64,000 nucleotides of DNA from Streptomyces abyssomicinicus (GTDB lineage: Bacteria; Actinomycetota; Actinomycetes; Streptomycetales; Streptomycetaceae), in the NCBI RefSeq assembly GCF_008974245.1, contig NZ_BBZI01000015.1:124001-188000 (forward strand), in the 5' to 3' direction. Positions within the stretch are counted from its first letter, which is position 1, and each line of letters opens with the position of its first letter. The notes beneath the pieces were generated by a model that saw nothing but the letters and a program-made list of their open reading frames with translations, had not been told where the DNA came from and did no database searches. A program made the translations under genes and the position numbers. This document shows, piece by piece, positions 1 to 7,926 of this stretch.

Positions 1-176
1 GCACGGGGGTGCGGGCGGTGGGGCGCGGTGCCTGGGTGGTCGTCCCGCGTCCTGGCCGGGAGCACGGGGGGAGAATGCGGTGGCTGGTCCCGCCCGACGG
101 GACGGGGCTGCTGACGGATCCCGTGCTGCTGGAGATCGCCATGCACGAGGCGGTGGCGGGACTGACCGAGGGCTGA
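1..176 (+). CDS. C-terminal end of an unidentified protein (5' truncated by window edge)
   Basis: An open frame enters from the left edge with its first full codon at base 3 and stops with TGA at 174-176. The 57 visible residues include VVVPRPG, RWLVPPDGTG and LTDPVLLEIAMHEA. The tail resembles ends of Streptomyces proteins with a primase/polymerase-like domain, but too little is present to assign a function. It converges on the PAP2 gene, whose stop lies 8 bp downstream. Start and most of the gene are outside the window. Confidence 0.5.
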   Translation, partial: TGVRAVGRGAWVVVPRPGREHGGRMRWLVPPDGTGLLTDPVLLEIAMHEAVAGLTEG

Positions 177-184
177 CGACCGCG

Positions 185-847
185 TCACGAGCCGGAGTGT
201 TTGCCCGTGCGGAGGGCGGTGGGGGCCGTGAGGGCGGCGGCGCCGGCGGTGAGGCTGCCCACGACGTCCAGCGGCCAGTGGTACCCGTGCCGGACGAGCC
301 CGACCCCCGTGGCCGCCACCAGCACCACGCCCGCCCCGACGGCGGCGAGCCGCGCCACCCGCCGCCGCAGCCAGGGCAGCACGAGCAGAACGGCCGCACC
401 GTAGAAGACCACCGCCGTGGCGGTGTGCCCCGACGGGTAGAAGCCGGTGTCCGGAGCCATCGGCGGCGGACCCGGGCGGTCGATCAGTGCCTGGAGCGGG
501 GCGACCACCAGCGGCACGGCCACCGCCGCCCCCGCGGCCGCCACGAGCGCCGCCCACCACCGCCGCAGTCCCGCCGCCCGCGCCCTGAGCGCCGCGTAGC
601 CGGCGGCCGCCGCCAGCACCGGCAGGGCAACCTCGACGTTGCCCAGGTCGGCGAGGAAGGCCGAGACCCCGTCCCGTGCGAGCAGCGCCCGTCCCAGCCG
701 CTCGTCGGCCCGGGCCAGCGGACCCTCCGCGGCGACCTGCCAGGTCACCACCGCGAACAGCAGGCCCAGCAGGCACAGCGCAGGGCGGAGGAACGGCGGG
801 CGGGGTCGCGGGGGAGTGATCGGCACGCCTCCCAGGGTGCCGGACAT
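185..847 (-). CDS. PAP2-family membrane phosphatase
   Basis: 220 residues with about five to six hydrophobic segments. Motifs of the PAP2 (phosphatidic acid phosphatase type 2) superfamily are visible: an RP in DRPGPP, PSGH in the middle, and HGYHWPLDVVG near the C-terminus, which carries the catalytic His and its Asp. The Lys that normally starts the first motif (KxxxxxxRP) is not seen: the segment reads PLQALIDRP. Proteins of this family dephosphorylate lipid phosphates or polyprenyl diphosphates at the membrane; the substrate cannot be told here. ATG at 847 was chosen over an upstream in-frame start because the upstream codons run into a hairpin (849-890). A GTG 21 bp downstream of the ATG has a GGGAGG only 1 bp before it and is less likely. 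It is separated from gabT by about 390 bp, so it is probably its own unit. Confidence 0.8.
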   Translation of the reverse strand: MSGTLGGVPITPPRPRPPFLRPALCLLGLLFAVVTWQVAAEGPLARADERLGRALLARDGVSAFLADLGNVEVALPVLAAAAGYAALRARAAGLRRWWAALVAAAGAAVAVPLVVAPLQALIDRPGPPPMAPDTGFYPSGHTATAVVFYGAAVLLVLPWLRRRVARLAAVGAGVVLVAATGVGLVRHGYHWPLDVVGSLTAGAAALTAPTALRTGKHSGS

Positions 848-848
848 G

Positions 849-890
849 CCGAAGGGCCGGCACAAGGGGGGGTGTGTGCCGGCCCTTCGG
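849..890. terminator. Perfect 15-bp stem hairpin upstream of the PAP2 gene
   Basis: The arm CCGAAGGGCCGGCAC (849-863) is exactly complementary to 876-890, with a 12-base G-rich loop. There is no T-tract, as is usual for Streptomyces terminators. On the minus strand it lies after gabT and directly before the PAP2 ATG, so it could end gabT read-through or act as a leader structure for the phosphatase mRNA. Confidence 0.5.
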
Positions 891-1240
891 AGGACCACCG
901 GCAAGGGCGGTCCGGACCGGGCCGCCGTGCGCCCCGGGGGGTTTGGGGCGGACGGCCGTCCGGTCGGTGAGGAGAACCCCGGAGCGTCAGGTCTCCGGGT
1001 GTGCGCGATGCACGGCCGGACCGGAGGTGGGGAATCCTCGGCCCGTGGTACCCGCGGCGGACCGTGGGTACGAGGTGTCTCTCATCTGCGTCGAACCTAC
1101 GGCAGACCCGGAGGGCGGGACAGGCGCCACGGCGACCCGCCATCCACCCCGCACACCTTCTTCACAGGCTCTCCCGGGGCGGAGGCACCCGCCCCGCACC
1201 CGGGGTCCCGGCGGGGTCCTGACGGCCGGGTGCGCGCTGC
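891..1240. other. Intergenic region downstream of gabT
   Basis: No convincing gene is seen in these 350 bp. A hairpin at 1048-1071 (GTACCCGCGG, loop CGGA, CCGTGGGTAC, one G-U pair) could be the gabT terminator. The rest is GC-rich with no steady third-position G/C bias in any frame. Confidence 0.4.
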
Positions 1241-2581
1241 TCAGGCTGCGCCGAACGCCTGCTCGAGGACGTCGAGACCCTCGTTCAGCAGGTCGTCCCC
1301 GATCACCAGCGGCGGCAGGAAGCGCAGCACGTTGCCGTAGGTGCCGCAGGTGAGGACGAGCACGCCCTCCTGGTGGCAGGCCTTCGCCACGGCGGCAGCG
1401 AGCTGGGCGTCGGGCTCCTTGGTGACGCGGTCCTTGACCAGCTCGATGGCGATCATGCCGCCACGGCCGCGGACGTCGCCGATCGCGTCGAACTTCTCCG
1501 CCATCGCGTGGAGGCGGCCCTTCATGACCTCCTCGATGTGCCGGGCGCGGGCGTTGAGGTCCAGCTCCTTCATGGTCTCGATGGCGCCCAGCGCGGCGGC
1601 GCAGGCCACCGGGTTGCCGCCGTAGGTGCCGCCGAGGCCGCCGGCGTGCGCGGCGTCCATGATCTCGGCGCGGCCGGTGACCGCGGCCAGCGGCAGGCCG
1701 CCGGCGATGCCCTTGGCGGTGGTGATCAGGTCCGGGACGACGCCCTCGTCCTCGCAGGCGAACCACTGGCCGGTGCGGCAGAAGCCGGACTGGATCTCGT
1801 CCGCGACGAACACGATGCCGTGCTCGGTGGCGAACTCGCGGATCGCGGGCAGGAAGCCCTTGGCCGGCTCGATGAAGCCGCCCTCGCCGAGGACCGGCTC
1901 GATGATGATCGCGGCCACGTTCTCGGCGCCGACCTGCTTGACGATCTGGTCGACGGCCTGGGCGGCGGCCTCCGGACCGGCGTTGTCGGCGCCCGTCGGC
2001 CAGCGGTAGCCGTAGGCCACCGGCACCCGGTACACCTCGGGGGCGAACGGGCCGAAGCCGTGCTTGTACGGCATGTTCTTCGCCGTCAGCGCCATGGTGA
2101 GGTTGGTGCGGCCGTGGTAGCCGTGGTCGAAGACCACGACCGCCTGGCGCTTGGTGTACGCGCGGGCGATCTTGACCGCGTTCTCCACCGCCTCGGCGCC
2201 GGAGTTGAACAGGGCGGACTTCTTGGCGTGGTCGCCCGGGGTCAGCTCGGACAGCGCCTCGGCGACGGCGACGTAGCCCTCGTACGGGGTGACCATGAAG
2301 CAGGTGTGGGTGAAGTCGGCGAGCTGGGCGGAGGCCCGGCGGACCACGGCCTCCGCCGAGGCGCCGACCGTGGTGACGGCGATGCCGGAGCCGAAGTCGA
2401 TGAACCGGTTGCCGTCGACGTCCTCGATGACGCCGCCGTCCGCGCGGGAGGCGAAGACCGGCAGGGTGGAGCCCACGCCCTGGGCCACCGCGGCGGCCCG
2501 GCGGGCCTGCAGCTCGATCGACTTCGGGCCGGGGACGGCGGTGACGACGCGGCGCTCCTGCGGCAGCGCGGATGCGGTCAT
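1241..2581 (-). CDS. gabT: 4-aminobutyrate aminotransferase (class III PLP enzyme)
   Basis: 446 residues, the normal length for GABA transaminase. It moves the amino group of 4-aminobutyrate to 2-oxoglutarate, giving succinate semialdehyde and glutamate, in the cytoplasm. Class III aminotransferase features are present: NSGAEAVE (126-133) for PLP phosphate binding, HGYHGRT (153-159), the Asp of DEIQ (261-264) that pairs with the pyridine nitrogen, and Lys290 in TTAKGIAGG as Schiff-base lysine. ATG at 2581 is preceded by AGGGAG at proper spacing. The PucR-type gene lies 211 bp upstream on the same strand and is its likely regulator. The aldehyde dehydrogenase at 10.2 kb could oxidise the product, but it is not in the same operon and that link is inference. 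Confidence 0.93.
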   Translation of the reverse strand: MTASALPQERRVVTAVPGPKSIELQARRAAAVAQGVGSTLPVFASRADGGVIEDVDGNRFIDFGSGIAVTTVGASAEAVVRRASAQLADFTHTCFMVTPYEGYVAVAEALSELTPGDHAKKSALFNSGAEAVENAVKIARAYTKRQAVVVFDHGYHGRTNLTMALTAKNMPYKHGFGPFAPEVYRVPVAYGYRWPTGADNAGPEAAAQAVDQIVKQVGAENVAAIIIEPVLGEGGFIEPAKGFLPAIREFATEHGIVFVADEIQSGFCRTGQWFACEDEGVVPDLITTAKGIAGGLPLAAVTGRAEIMDAAHAGGLGGTYGGNPVACAAALGAIETMKELDLNARARHIEEVMKGRLHAMAEKFDAIGDVRGRGGMIAIELVKDRVTKEPDAQLAAAVAKACHQEGVLVLTCGTYGNVLRFLPPLVIGDDLLNEGLDVLEQAFGAA

Positions 2582-2792
2582 GGGGGACTCCCTGAGGGTC
2601 GTGCGGACGGTCGGGGGTGTGTCGCCCGGCGGTCCCTGCCGCCGTGTCGCTGCCGGCCATGGGCCGCAGGACGGACGCTTCCCTCCTTGTTCGCAGGCTA
2701 GGGCCGGGGGAGCGGGGTGAGCATGCTCCACGGGGGAGCGTTCGGCGTGTCGCCTTGTCCGCGAAGGCGCAGTGCGGTGGAGGGCGGGCCGC

Positions 2793-4514
2793 TCAGGCGC
2801 CGCCGCGGGGCGCCCTGCCCCGGCCGGTGCCGCCGCCGTGCGCGGTCCCGCCCGGGTGCCGGTCCCCGCCGCCGTGCCCGGTCCGGCCGCCACCGCCACC
2901 TCCACCGCCGCCGCCATGGGCGTTGCCGTTGCCGTTGCCCGTGGCCTTGAGGGCGAGCCAGAGTTCCATCCGGACGTCCGGGTCGTCCAGCGAGCGGCCC
3001 AGGATCTCCTCCACCCGGCGCATCCGGTACCGCAGGGTGTGCCGGTGCACGCCGAGGTCGGCCGCGGCCGCGTCCCACTGGCCGTGCCGCGACAGCCAGG
3101 CGCGCAGTGAGGCGACCAGGTCGCCCCGGCCGGTGGCGTCGTGGTCGCGCAGCGCGCGGAGCTGGCCCTCGGCGAAGGCGCGCACCGCGTCGTCGGCGAG
3201 CAGCGGCAGCACCGAGCCGGCCGCCAGGTGTTCGTGCTCGACCAGCACCCGGCCCCGGCGGCGGGCCACCGCCAGCGCCTGCACCGCCTGTTTGTAGGCC
3301 GCGCCCACGCTGGTCGGCCCGGCCGGGGCCGAGACGCCGATGGCCGGGCCGACGCCCCGTTCGGCGGCGGCCTCGTGGGCGGCCGCCTGTTCGGCGCAGG
3401 CGGCCAGGGCCGCTCCACCGTCCGCGGCCAGCACCACCACGCGGTCCTGCTCGGCCTCCGGCACCACCAGGACCGGCTCGCCCGCCCAGGCGGCGGCCGC
3501 CTCCAGCGCGGTGGCCAGCTCCGCGCCCCGGCACTCGGCCACCACCACCCGGAACGGGGCGTCCAGCAGGCCGCCGTACAGGTCGCCGGCGACCGTCCGG
3601 GCGTGCTCCGCCTCCCCGGAGAGCAGCATGTGCAGCACGGCGGCGCCTATCCGCTGCTCCGCCTCGTGCAGCGAACCGGACCGCTCGGTGGTGAGGGTGA
3701 GCAGCGCGATCGCGGAGTGCACGGCGTAACGCTCGGCCGTGCCGAGAGGGGCCGCGGTGCCGACGGCCAGGGCGGAGCGGGGGAGGCGGCCGGTACCGAG
3801 GGTGTGCAGCTCGACCCGGTCCTCGCCGTGGGCGGCGGCACCGCGGCCGTCGGCCCGGTCGTCCTCCTCGGCCCTGCCGGCGATCACCGCGGTGGCGGGT
3901 GTCCGGCGGTCACGCAGCCGCTGCACGTCGGGGGTGAGGCGGGCGGCGCGGCGCTCCGCCCAGTCGGGGGCCGTCGCCACCACGGCGCCGGACGCGTCGT
4001 AGAGCGCCGCCCAGCCGTCGACCTGGGCGGCCAGGGCGGCCAGCAGACCCTCGGGGCCGTCACCGAGCGCCCGGCGGGTCAGTTCGCGCTGGGCGGCGAA
4101 GCCGGCGGTCACCGCGCGGTACTGCTCCGTGGCGATGGCCGCGGAGACCGCCTTGCTGATGGCCAGGAACGGCGTCGCGCGCGGCACCTCCAGCAGGGGC
4201 AGGCCGTGCGTGGCCGCGGCGTCCACGAGGGCCTGGGGCACCTTCTCGTAGTTCACGCCCACCCCGAAGCCGAGTCCGACGACGCCTGCGGCGGCGAGGC
4301 GGCGCACGTAGCGGTCGGCCTCCCCGGGGTCCTCGGCGTCCAGCTTCAGGGCGGTGGTGAGCAGGAGTTCACCGCCCTCCATGTAGGGGACGGGGTCCGG
4401 CAGCTCGCTCACGTGAGCCCACCGCACGGGCACGTCCAGGCGGGTGTCCTCCCCCGCGCCGAGGGTGAGGCGCAGCGCGGAGTGGTGCAGCAGCGAGGCG
4501 AGGGTGGGCGGCAT
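2793..4514 (-). CDS. PucR/CdaR-type transcriptional regulator
   Basis: 573 residues. The N-terminal part (MPPTLASLLHHS and following, about 1-130) has the form of the PucR N-terminal sensing domain. The C-terminal part carries the PucR-type helix-turn-helix at about 482-509 (LGVHRHTLRYRMRRVEEIL), followed by LDDPDVRMELWLALKA. Such proteins often activate the neighbouring amine or purine catabolic gene; here that would be gabT, transcribed the same way 211 bp downstream. ATG 4514 matches the family N-terminus, whereas the frame stays open upstream without homology. Oddity: after the HTH the protein ends in a 49-residue tail that is mostly glycine with His, Arg and Thr, including ten consecutive Gly. 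The family usually ends soon after the HTH, so this tail is lineage-specific. Confidence 0.85.
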   Translation of the reverse strand: MPPTLASLLHHSALRLTLGAGEDTRLDVPVRWAHVSELPDPVPYMEGGELLLTTALKLDAEDPGEADRYVRRLAAAGVVGLGFGVGVNYEKVPQALVDAAATHGLPLLEVPRATPFLAISKAVSAAIATEQYRAVTAGFAAQRELTRRALGDGPEGLLAALAAQVDGWAALYDASGAVVATAPDWAERRAARLTPDVQRLRDRRTPATAVIAGRAEEDDRADGRGAAAHGEDRVELHTLGTGRLPRSALAVGTAAPLGTAERYAVHSAIALLTLTTERSGSLHEAEQRIGAAVLHMLLSGEAEHARTVAGDLYGGLLDAPFRVVVAECRGAELATALEAAAAWAGEPVLVVPEAEQDRVVVLAADGGAALAACAEQAAAHEAAAERGVGPAIGVSAPAGPTSVGAAYKQAVQALAVARRRGRVLVEHEHLAAGSVLPLLADDAVRAFAEGQLRALRDHDATGRGDLVASLRAWLSRHGQWDAAAADLGVHRHTLRYRMRRVEEILGRSLDDPDVRMELWLALKATGNGNGNAHGGGGGGGGGGRTGHGGGDRHPGGTAHGGGTGRGRAPRGGA

Positions 4515-4688
4515 CGGTGTTCCTGACGGTGACGTTTTTGGCCGGACCGGAGCGGGCCCCACGCCAATTCTGCCGCACCGTACCCCCGCGGGGTGGCCCG
4601 TCACCGCCCCGGGCCACGTCACCGCGCGCCATCGGTGCGGTCGGACGGCGGTCGCGCCGCCGCGCGCGCCGTGTCCGCGCGCGACCGG

Positions 4689-5306
4689 TCAGCGGGGCAG
4701 GCCGGGACCGGGTGTCCGGCGCCGGCCGAGGTAGGAGGCGACGATGCGACGCAGCTCGGCGCGCTCGGTGGCCGTGTCGAAGCCGGGGTCGTCGCTGATG
4801 AGGTGGCCGGCGTCGGTGATGGCCACGATCCAGCGTGCCGCGCGGTCGGGGTCGGTGTCGGGGGCGAAGGCGCCCGTGGCCTGCCCGTCGACCACCAGCG
4901 CGGCGACGGCCCTCCTGGCGCTCTCGTCCTTGGCGATCACGGTCGCTGCGAACTCCGGGTCGCGTCGGGCGAGCTGGATCATGGCCGCGGCCAGGCCCGG
5001 CGCGACCGGGTCGCCGAGGTCCGCGGTCAGGAGGCCGAGCACCTCGTCCAGCGCGCGTACGGGGTCGGTGCGGTCGATCCGTTCCAGACCGGCGGTGACC
5101 GTCGTGAGGTCGTCGGCGACGATCGCCAGGAACATGGTGCGCTTGTCGGCGAAGTAGTGGAACAGGGTGCCCGATCCCACGCCGGCCCGCTTGCAGATCG
5201 CGGCCGTGGTGGCGCCGTCGTAGCCGCGCTCGGCGAACACCTCGGCCGCCGCGGAGAGGATCGCGGCCCGGCGTACCGCGTGCTTCTCAGGATTGACCGT
5301 CCGCAT
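4689..5306 (-). CDS. TetR-family transcriptional regulator
   Basis: 205 residues. The N-terminal TetR DNA-binding domain covers about 10-60, with the recognition helix region TTAAICKRAGVGSGTLFHYF and then ADKRTMFLAI; the rest is a typical all-helical ligand domain. ATG 5306 has GAGAGAGG 8 bp upstream; a GTG at 5327 is also in frame but has no better site. The start lies inside the 3' end of the membrane-protein gene (20-bp overlap), so the two are translationally coupled. The divergent exporter and the palindrome at 5979-6000 suggest that this repressor controls both the exporter and its own operon. Confidence 0.9.
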   Translation of the reverse strand: MRTVNPEKHAVRRAAILSAAAEVFAERGYDGATTAAICKRAGVGSGTLFHYFADKRTMFLAIVADDLTTVTAGLERIDRTDPVRALDEVLGLLTADLGDPVAPGLAAAMIQLARRDPEFAATVIAKDESARRAVAALVVDGQATGAFAPDTDPDRAARWIVAITDAGHLISDDPGFDTATERAELRRIVASYLGRRRTPGPGLPR

Positions 5307-5973
5307 CGGTGGTGCCTCTCTCCGCACCGGCTCGCGCCGCGTCGGCGGCCCGCTTCTTCCGGCGCTTGTACTCCTCGGCGGCGACGCCGCAGGCGATCAG
5401 GAACCCCACCACGTACTTGGCCCACGGGAACGACAGGTCCGGGAGCCGGCTCCCGATCCACTCGATGACCGGCTCGAGGTACCGCAGCGGGTTGATCCAC
5501 CGCAGCCAGTGGGGCGCGGACCAGTCGGGCAGGTCGATCCACCGGTCCAGCCGGGGGAGCAGCGCGCCCAACAGCGCCCGCAGCAACGCACTCACGCCGA
5601 GGATCGCCAGAAGCGTACCGCCGGCGTTGAGGGCCACGTGCCGCGCGGCGTACAGGCCGGGCCGACGCTGCTGGAACGCGTACAGGCGTGCCGCGCGCGT
5701 CCCCGGGGGCGGTTCGAACGGGGTGAGCACCGGCTTGAGTGCTCCCTTCTCGACCAGGGCCACCCGCCACACGCGGCCCTTCCACCAGAACTGCACCCGG
5801 ACCCGGGGCCCGCCCTCGCAGGTCAGGTCGATACGGCCCGCTTCGTCGGTGTGGCCTGCGGCGGCTTCCGCACCGTCGACGAGCAGGCGGGCGTGGTTGT
5901 GCTTGCCTTCGAGCCAGACCTTCACCCGGAGGTCGGAGCCGTCGTGGCGGAGGCGGTAGCGGGAGCCGGTCAC
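5287..5973 (-). CDS. Membrane protein of unknown function in a TetR operon
   Basis: 228 residues from a GTG start. The N-terminal half (about 1-105) is soluble and rich in beta-type and charged sequence (VKVWLEGKHNHARLLVDG, VRVQFWWKGRVWRVALVEKG). Two hydrophobic segments follow: VALNAGGTLLAILGVSALL and, near the C-terminus, YVVGFLIACGVAA, then a basic tail (EEYKRRKKRAADAARAG). I do not recognise the family. It is first in the operon with the TetR gene and divergent from a DHA2 exporter, so a role in the same export or stress response is a guess. The Shine-Dalgarno sequence is weak, with GAGG adjoining the GTG, which may mean a short or leaderless transcript. Confidence 0.7.
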   Translation of the reverse strand: MTGSRYRLRHDGSDLRVKVWLEGKHNHARLLVDGAEAAAGHTDEAGRIDLTCEGGPRVRVQFWWKGRVWRVALVEKGALKPVLTPFEPPPGTRAARLYAFQQRRPGLYAARHVALNAGGTLLAILGVSALLRALLGALLPRLDRWIDLPDWSAPHWLRWINPLRYLEPVIEWIGSRLPDLSFPWAKYVVGFLIACGVAAEEYKRRKKRAADAARAGAERGTTDADGQS

Positions 5974-5978
5974 CTCAT

Positions 5979-6000
5979 TAATGTAGCGCGCACTCCATTA
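5979..6000. promoter_or_regulatory. Candidate TetR operator in the divergent promoter region
   Basis: An imperfect palindrome is centred at 5989/5990: TAATG at 5979-5983 mirrors CATTA at 5996-6000, with A.AG..GC|GC..CT.T-type symmetry inside and two mismatched pairs. It sits right upstream of the membrane-protein GTG and between it and the exporter, which is where a local TetR repressor normally binds. Confidence 0.45.
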
Positions 6001-6002
6001 TT

Positions 6003-6040
6003 GGGCCATGGTGGGGTGGGGCCATGGTGGGGTGGGGCCA
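6003..6040. repeat. 16-bp tandem repeat
   Basis: The unit GGCCATGGTGGGGTGG occurs twice with a partial third copy, period 16 (the GCC starts recur at 6005, 6021 and 6037). It lies between the putative operator and the ATPase gene remnant. Confidence 0.75.
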
Positions 6041-6199
6041 AGGCGCGGAGGACGGTCAGCAGGGGCGGGGCGTGGGAAGAGCGGGCGGTCCTGCCGTACC
6101 GCCACGCTCGCCGAGAACCGGGCGAGCACCAGCCGCGCCAGGATCCGCGCGGCCTCCGCGCGGCCTCCGCGCGGCCTCCGCGTGCCCGTGGCGCGGCAG
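6041..6199 (-). pseudogene. Internally deleted remnant of the VirD4/TraG-like ATPase gene
   Basis: Two blocks match the intact ATPase gene in the same orientation. Bases 6041-6074 correspond to 7929-7962 (its stop-codon end; about 31 of 34 identical), and 6077-6199 corresponds to 8411-8511, with only a few substitutions outside an expansion of GCGGCCTCCGC to three copies (about 6147-6181). Read on the minus strand, the second block still encodes EAARILARLVL and FSASVAVRQDR, as in the intact protein, but the frame is broken relative to the C-terminal piece and about 448 bp between the blocks are missing. Rare changes in the kept parts suggest a fairly recent duplication. The fragment sits directly upstream of the exporter gene and may contain its promoter. 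Confidence 0.8.
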
Positions 6200-6356
6200 T
6201 TCGCAGACGTACCCCGGACGGGCCGCACCGGTCGCCCGGGCAGGGGGCCGGCCGTACCGTCGACCCCATGGAGAGCCCGTCTTCGCCTCTGACGACAAGG
6301 CCGCCGACCTGCGCGAACCGGCTTTCGGCCAGCGCCACCGGTGCGGGGGGCTGACG

Positions 6357-7901
6357 GTGTCGCCGAGTGTGCGAGGGCACGGGCCGGGCACCGGCGGGGC
6401 GGCCCCGGGAAGCGGCAGCAAGCTCGTCTCGCTCCTGGTGATCGCCTCGCTTCAGCTGATGGTCGTACTGGACATCACCATCGTCAACATCGCCCTGCCG
6501 CACATCCAGTCGGCACTCGACTTCACCACGGCGAACCTCTCCTGGGTGATCAACGCCTACACCCTCACCTTCGGTGGGCTGCTCCTGCTGGGCGGCCGAT
6601 CGGGTGACATCCTCGGCCGACGGGTGATGTTCGCGTTCGGCGTGTCGCTCTTCACCCTCGCCTCGCTGCTGTGCGGCCTCGCGCAGGAGCCCTGGCAGCT
6701 TCTGGCCGCCCGCGCCCTGCAGGGCCTGGGCGGCGCCGTCGCCTCACCGACGGCGCTGGCACTCATCGCGACCATCTTCGACGAGGGACGGGAGCGCAAC
6801 CGGGCGTTCGCCGTGTTCGCCGGGGTGTCCGCGGGGGGCGGCGCGATCGGACTGCTGGCGGGAGGCGTGCTCGTCGAATGGCTGACCTGGCGCTGGATCT
6901 TCTTCGTCAACGTCCCGATCGGCCTGCTCATCGTCCTCGCCACCACGCGCTACATCCGGGAGTCGGAGCGCCGGCCGGGACGGTTCGACGTGCTCGGGGC
7001 CGTCACCTCGACACTCGGCATGGTCGCGCTGGTGTACGGGTTCATCCGGGCCGGGGAGAAGAGCTGGTCCGACCCCCTCACCGTCACCGCCTTCGCCGTC
7101 GCGGTCGTACTCCTCGGGGCCTTCGTCCTTGTCGAGCGCACGTCACGGCAGCCGATCACGCCGCTGCGGCTGTTCCGCGACCGCAACCGGTCCGGCACCT
7201 TCGCGATCATGCTCTGTCTCGCGGCGGCGATGTTCGGCATGTTCTTCTTCCTCACCCTCTTCGTGCAGGACGTCATGGGCTTCAGCCCGCTCGAGGCGGG
7301 CCTGGCGTTCCTGCCGGTGAGCGCCGTCATCGCGGTCAGCGCCGCGTTGGCTTCCCAGCTGCTGCCGAGAACCGGGCCCAAGATCGTGATGGTGTCCGGG
7401 GCCGTCCTTGCCGCGGCCGGCCTGGCCTGGCTGTCCCGCCTCGAGGTCACCAGCAGCTACGCCGGCGGCGTCCTCGGACCGATGCTCGTGTTCGGCTTCG
7501 GCATGGGGTTCGAGTTCGTCTCCCTCACGCTGATGGCCGTCTCCAACGTGGCCGAGAAGGAGTCCGGCGCCGCGTCCGGGGTGCTCAACGTGACCCAACA
7601 GGTCGGAGGCTCCCTCGGCCTGTCCATCCTGGTGACCATCTTCAGCACCAGCAGTCGCCACAAGGCCGAGGACCTCGTCCGCACGTTCCTGGCCCGTGCC
7701 ACGCCGGAAGAACGGCAACGGTTCCGGCAGACCGGCGCGTTGCCGCCCCAGCTGCGGGAACAGACACTGGCCGCCGGCATCACCTCGGCGTTCATCGCCG
7801 CCGCCCTGATGGCGGCGCTGGCAGCCCTGGTCGCCGTGCTCATGATCCAGACACGCGCCGCGGACCTGCAGAGGTTCCAGGGCGGGACGCCGTCCTCCTG
7901 A
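6357..7901 (+). CDS. DHA2 (EmrB/QacA) family MFS exporter
   Basis: 514 residues with about 14 transmembrane helices, the size and topology of drug:H+ antiporter family 2. Visible motifs: LDITIVNIALPHI in helix 1 (motif D1-like), GGRSGDILGRRVMF between helices 2 and 3 (motif A), and the motif C region around GGGAIGLLAGG in helix 5. It probably exports a toxic or antibiotic compound across the membrane; the substrate is unknown. GTG 6357 was chosen because GGGGGG lies 8 bp before it; GTG 6369 is the alternative. Divergent to the membrane-protein/TetR operon and convergent with the ATPase gene, 25 bp away. The gene is bracketed by duplicated ATPase sequence, suggesting that it entered or moved by recombination. 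Confidence 0.92.
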   Translation: MSPSVRGHGPGTGGAAPGSGSKLVSLLVIASLQLMVVLDITIVNIALPHIQSALDFTTANLSWVINAYTLTFGGLLLLGGRSGDILGRRVMFAFGVSLFTLASLLCGLAQEPWQLLAARALQGLGGAVASPTALALIATIFDEGRERNRAFAVFAGVSAGGGAIGLLAGGVLVEWLTWRWIFFVNVPIGLLIVLATTRYIRESERRPGRFDVLGAVTSTLGMVALVYGFIRAGEKSWSDPLTVTAFAVAVVLLGAFVLVERTSRQPITPLRLFRDRNRSGTFAIMLCLAAAMFGMFFFLTLFVQDVMGFSPLEAGLAFLPVSAVIAVSAALASQLLPRTGPKIVMVSGAVLAAAGLAWLSRLEVTSSYAGGVLGPMLVFGFGMGFEFVSLTLMAVSNVAEKESGAASGVLNVTQQVGGSLGLSILVTIFSTSSRHKAEDLVRTFLARATPEERQRFRQTGALPPQLREQTLAAGITSAFIAAALMAALAALVAVLMIQTRAADLQRFQGGTPSS

Positions 7902-7926
7902 GGAGAAGGCGGCGCGGCCCCGGCCG

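Noticed and set aside
987..1240. Small frames in the gabT-PAP2 gap
   Set aside because: No ribosome site, no codon-position bias and no recognisable sequence.
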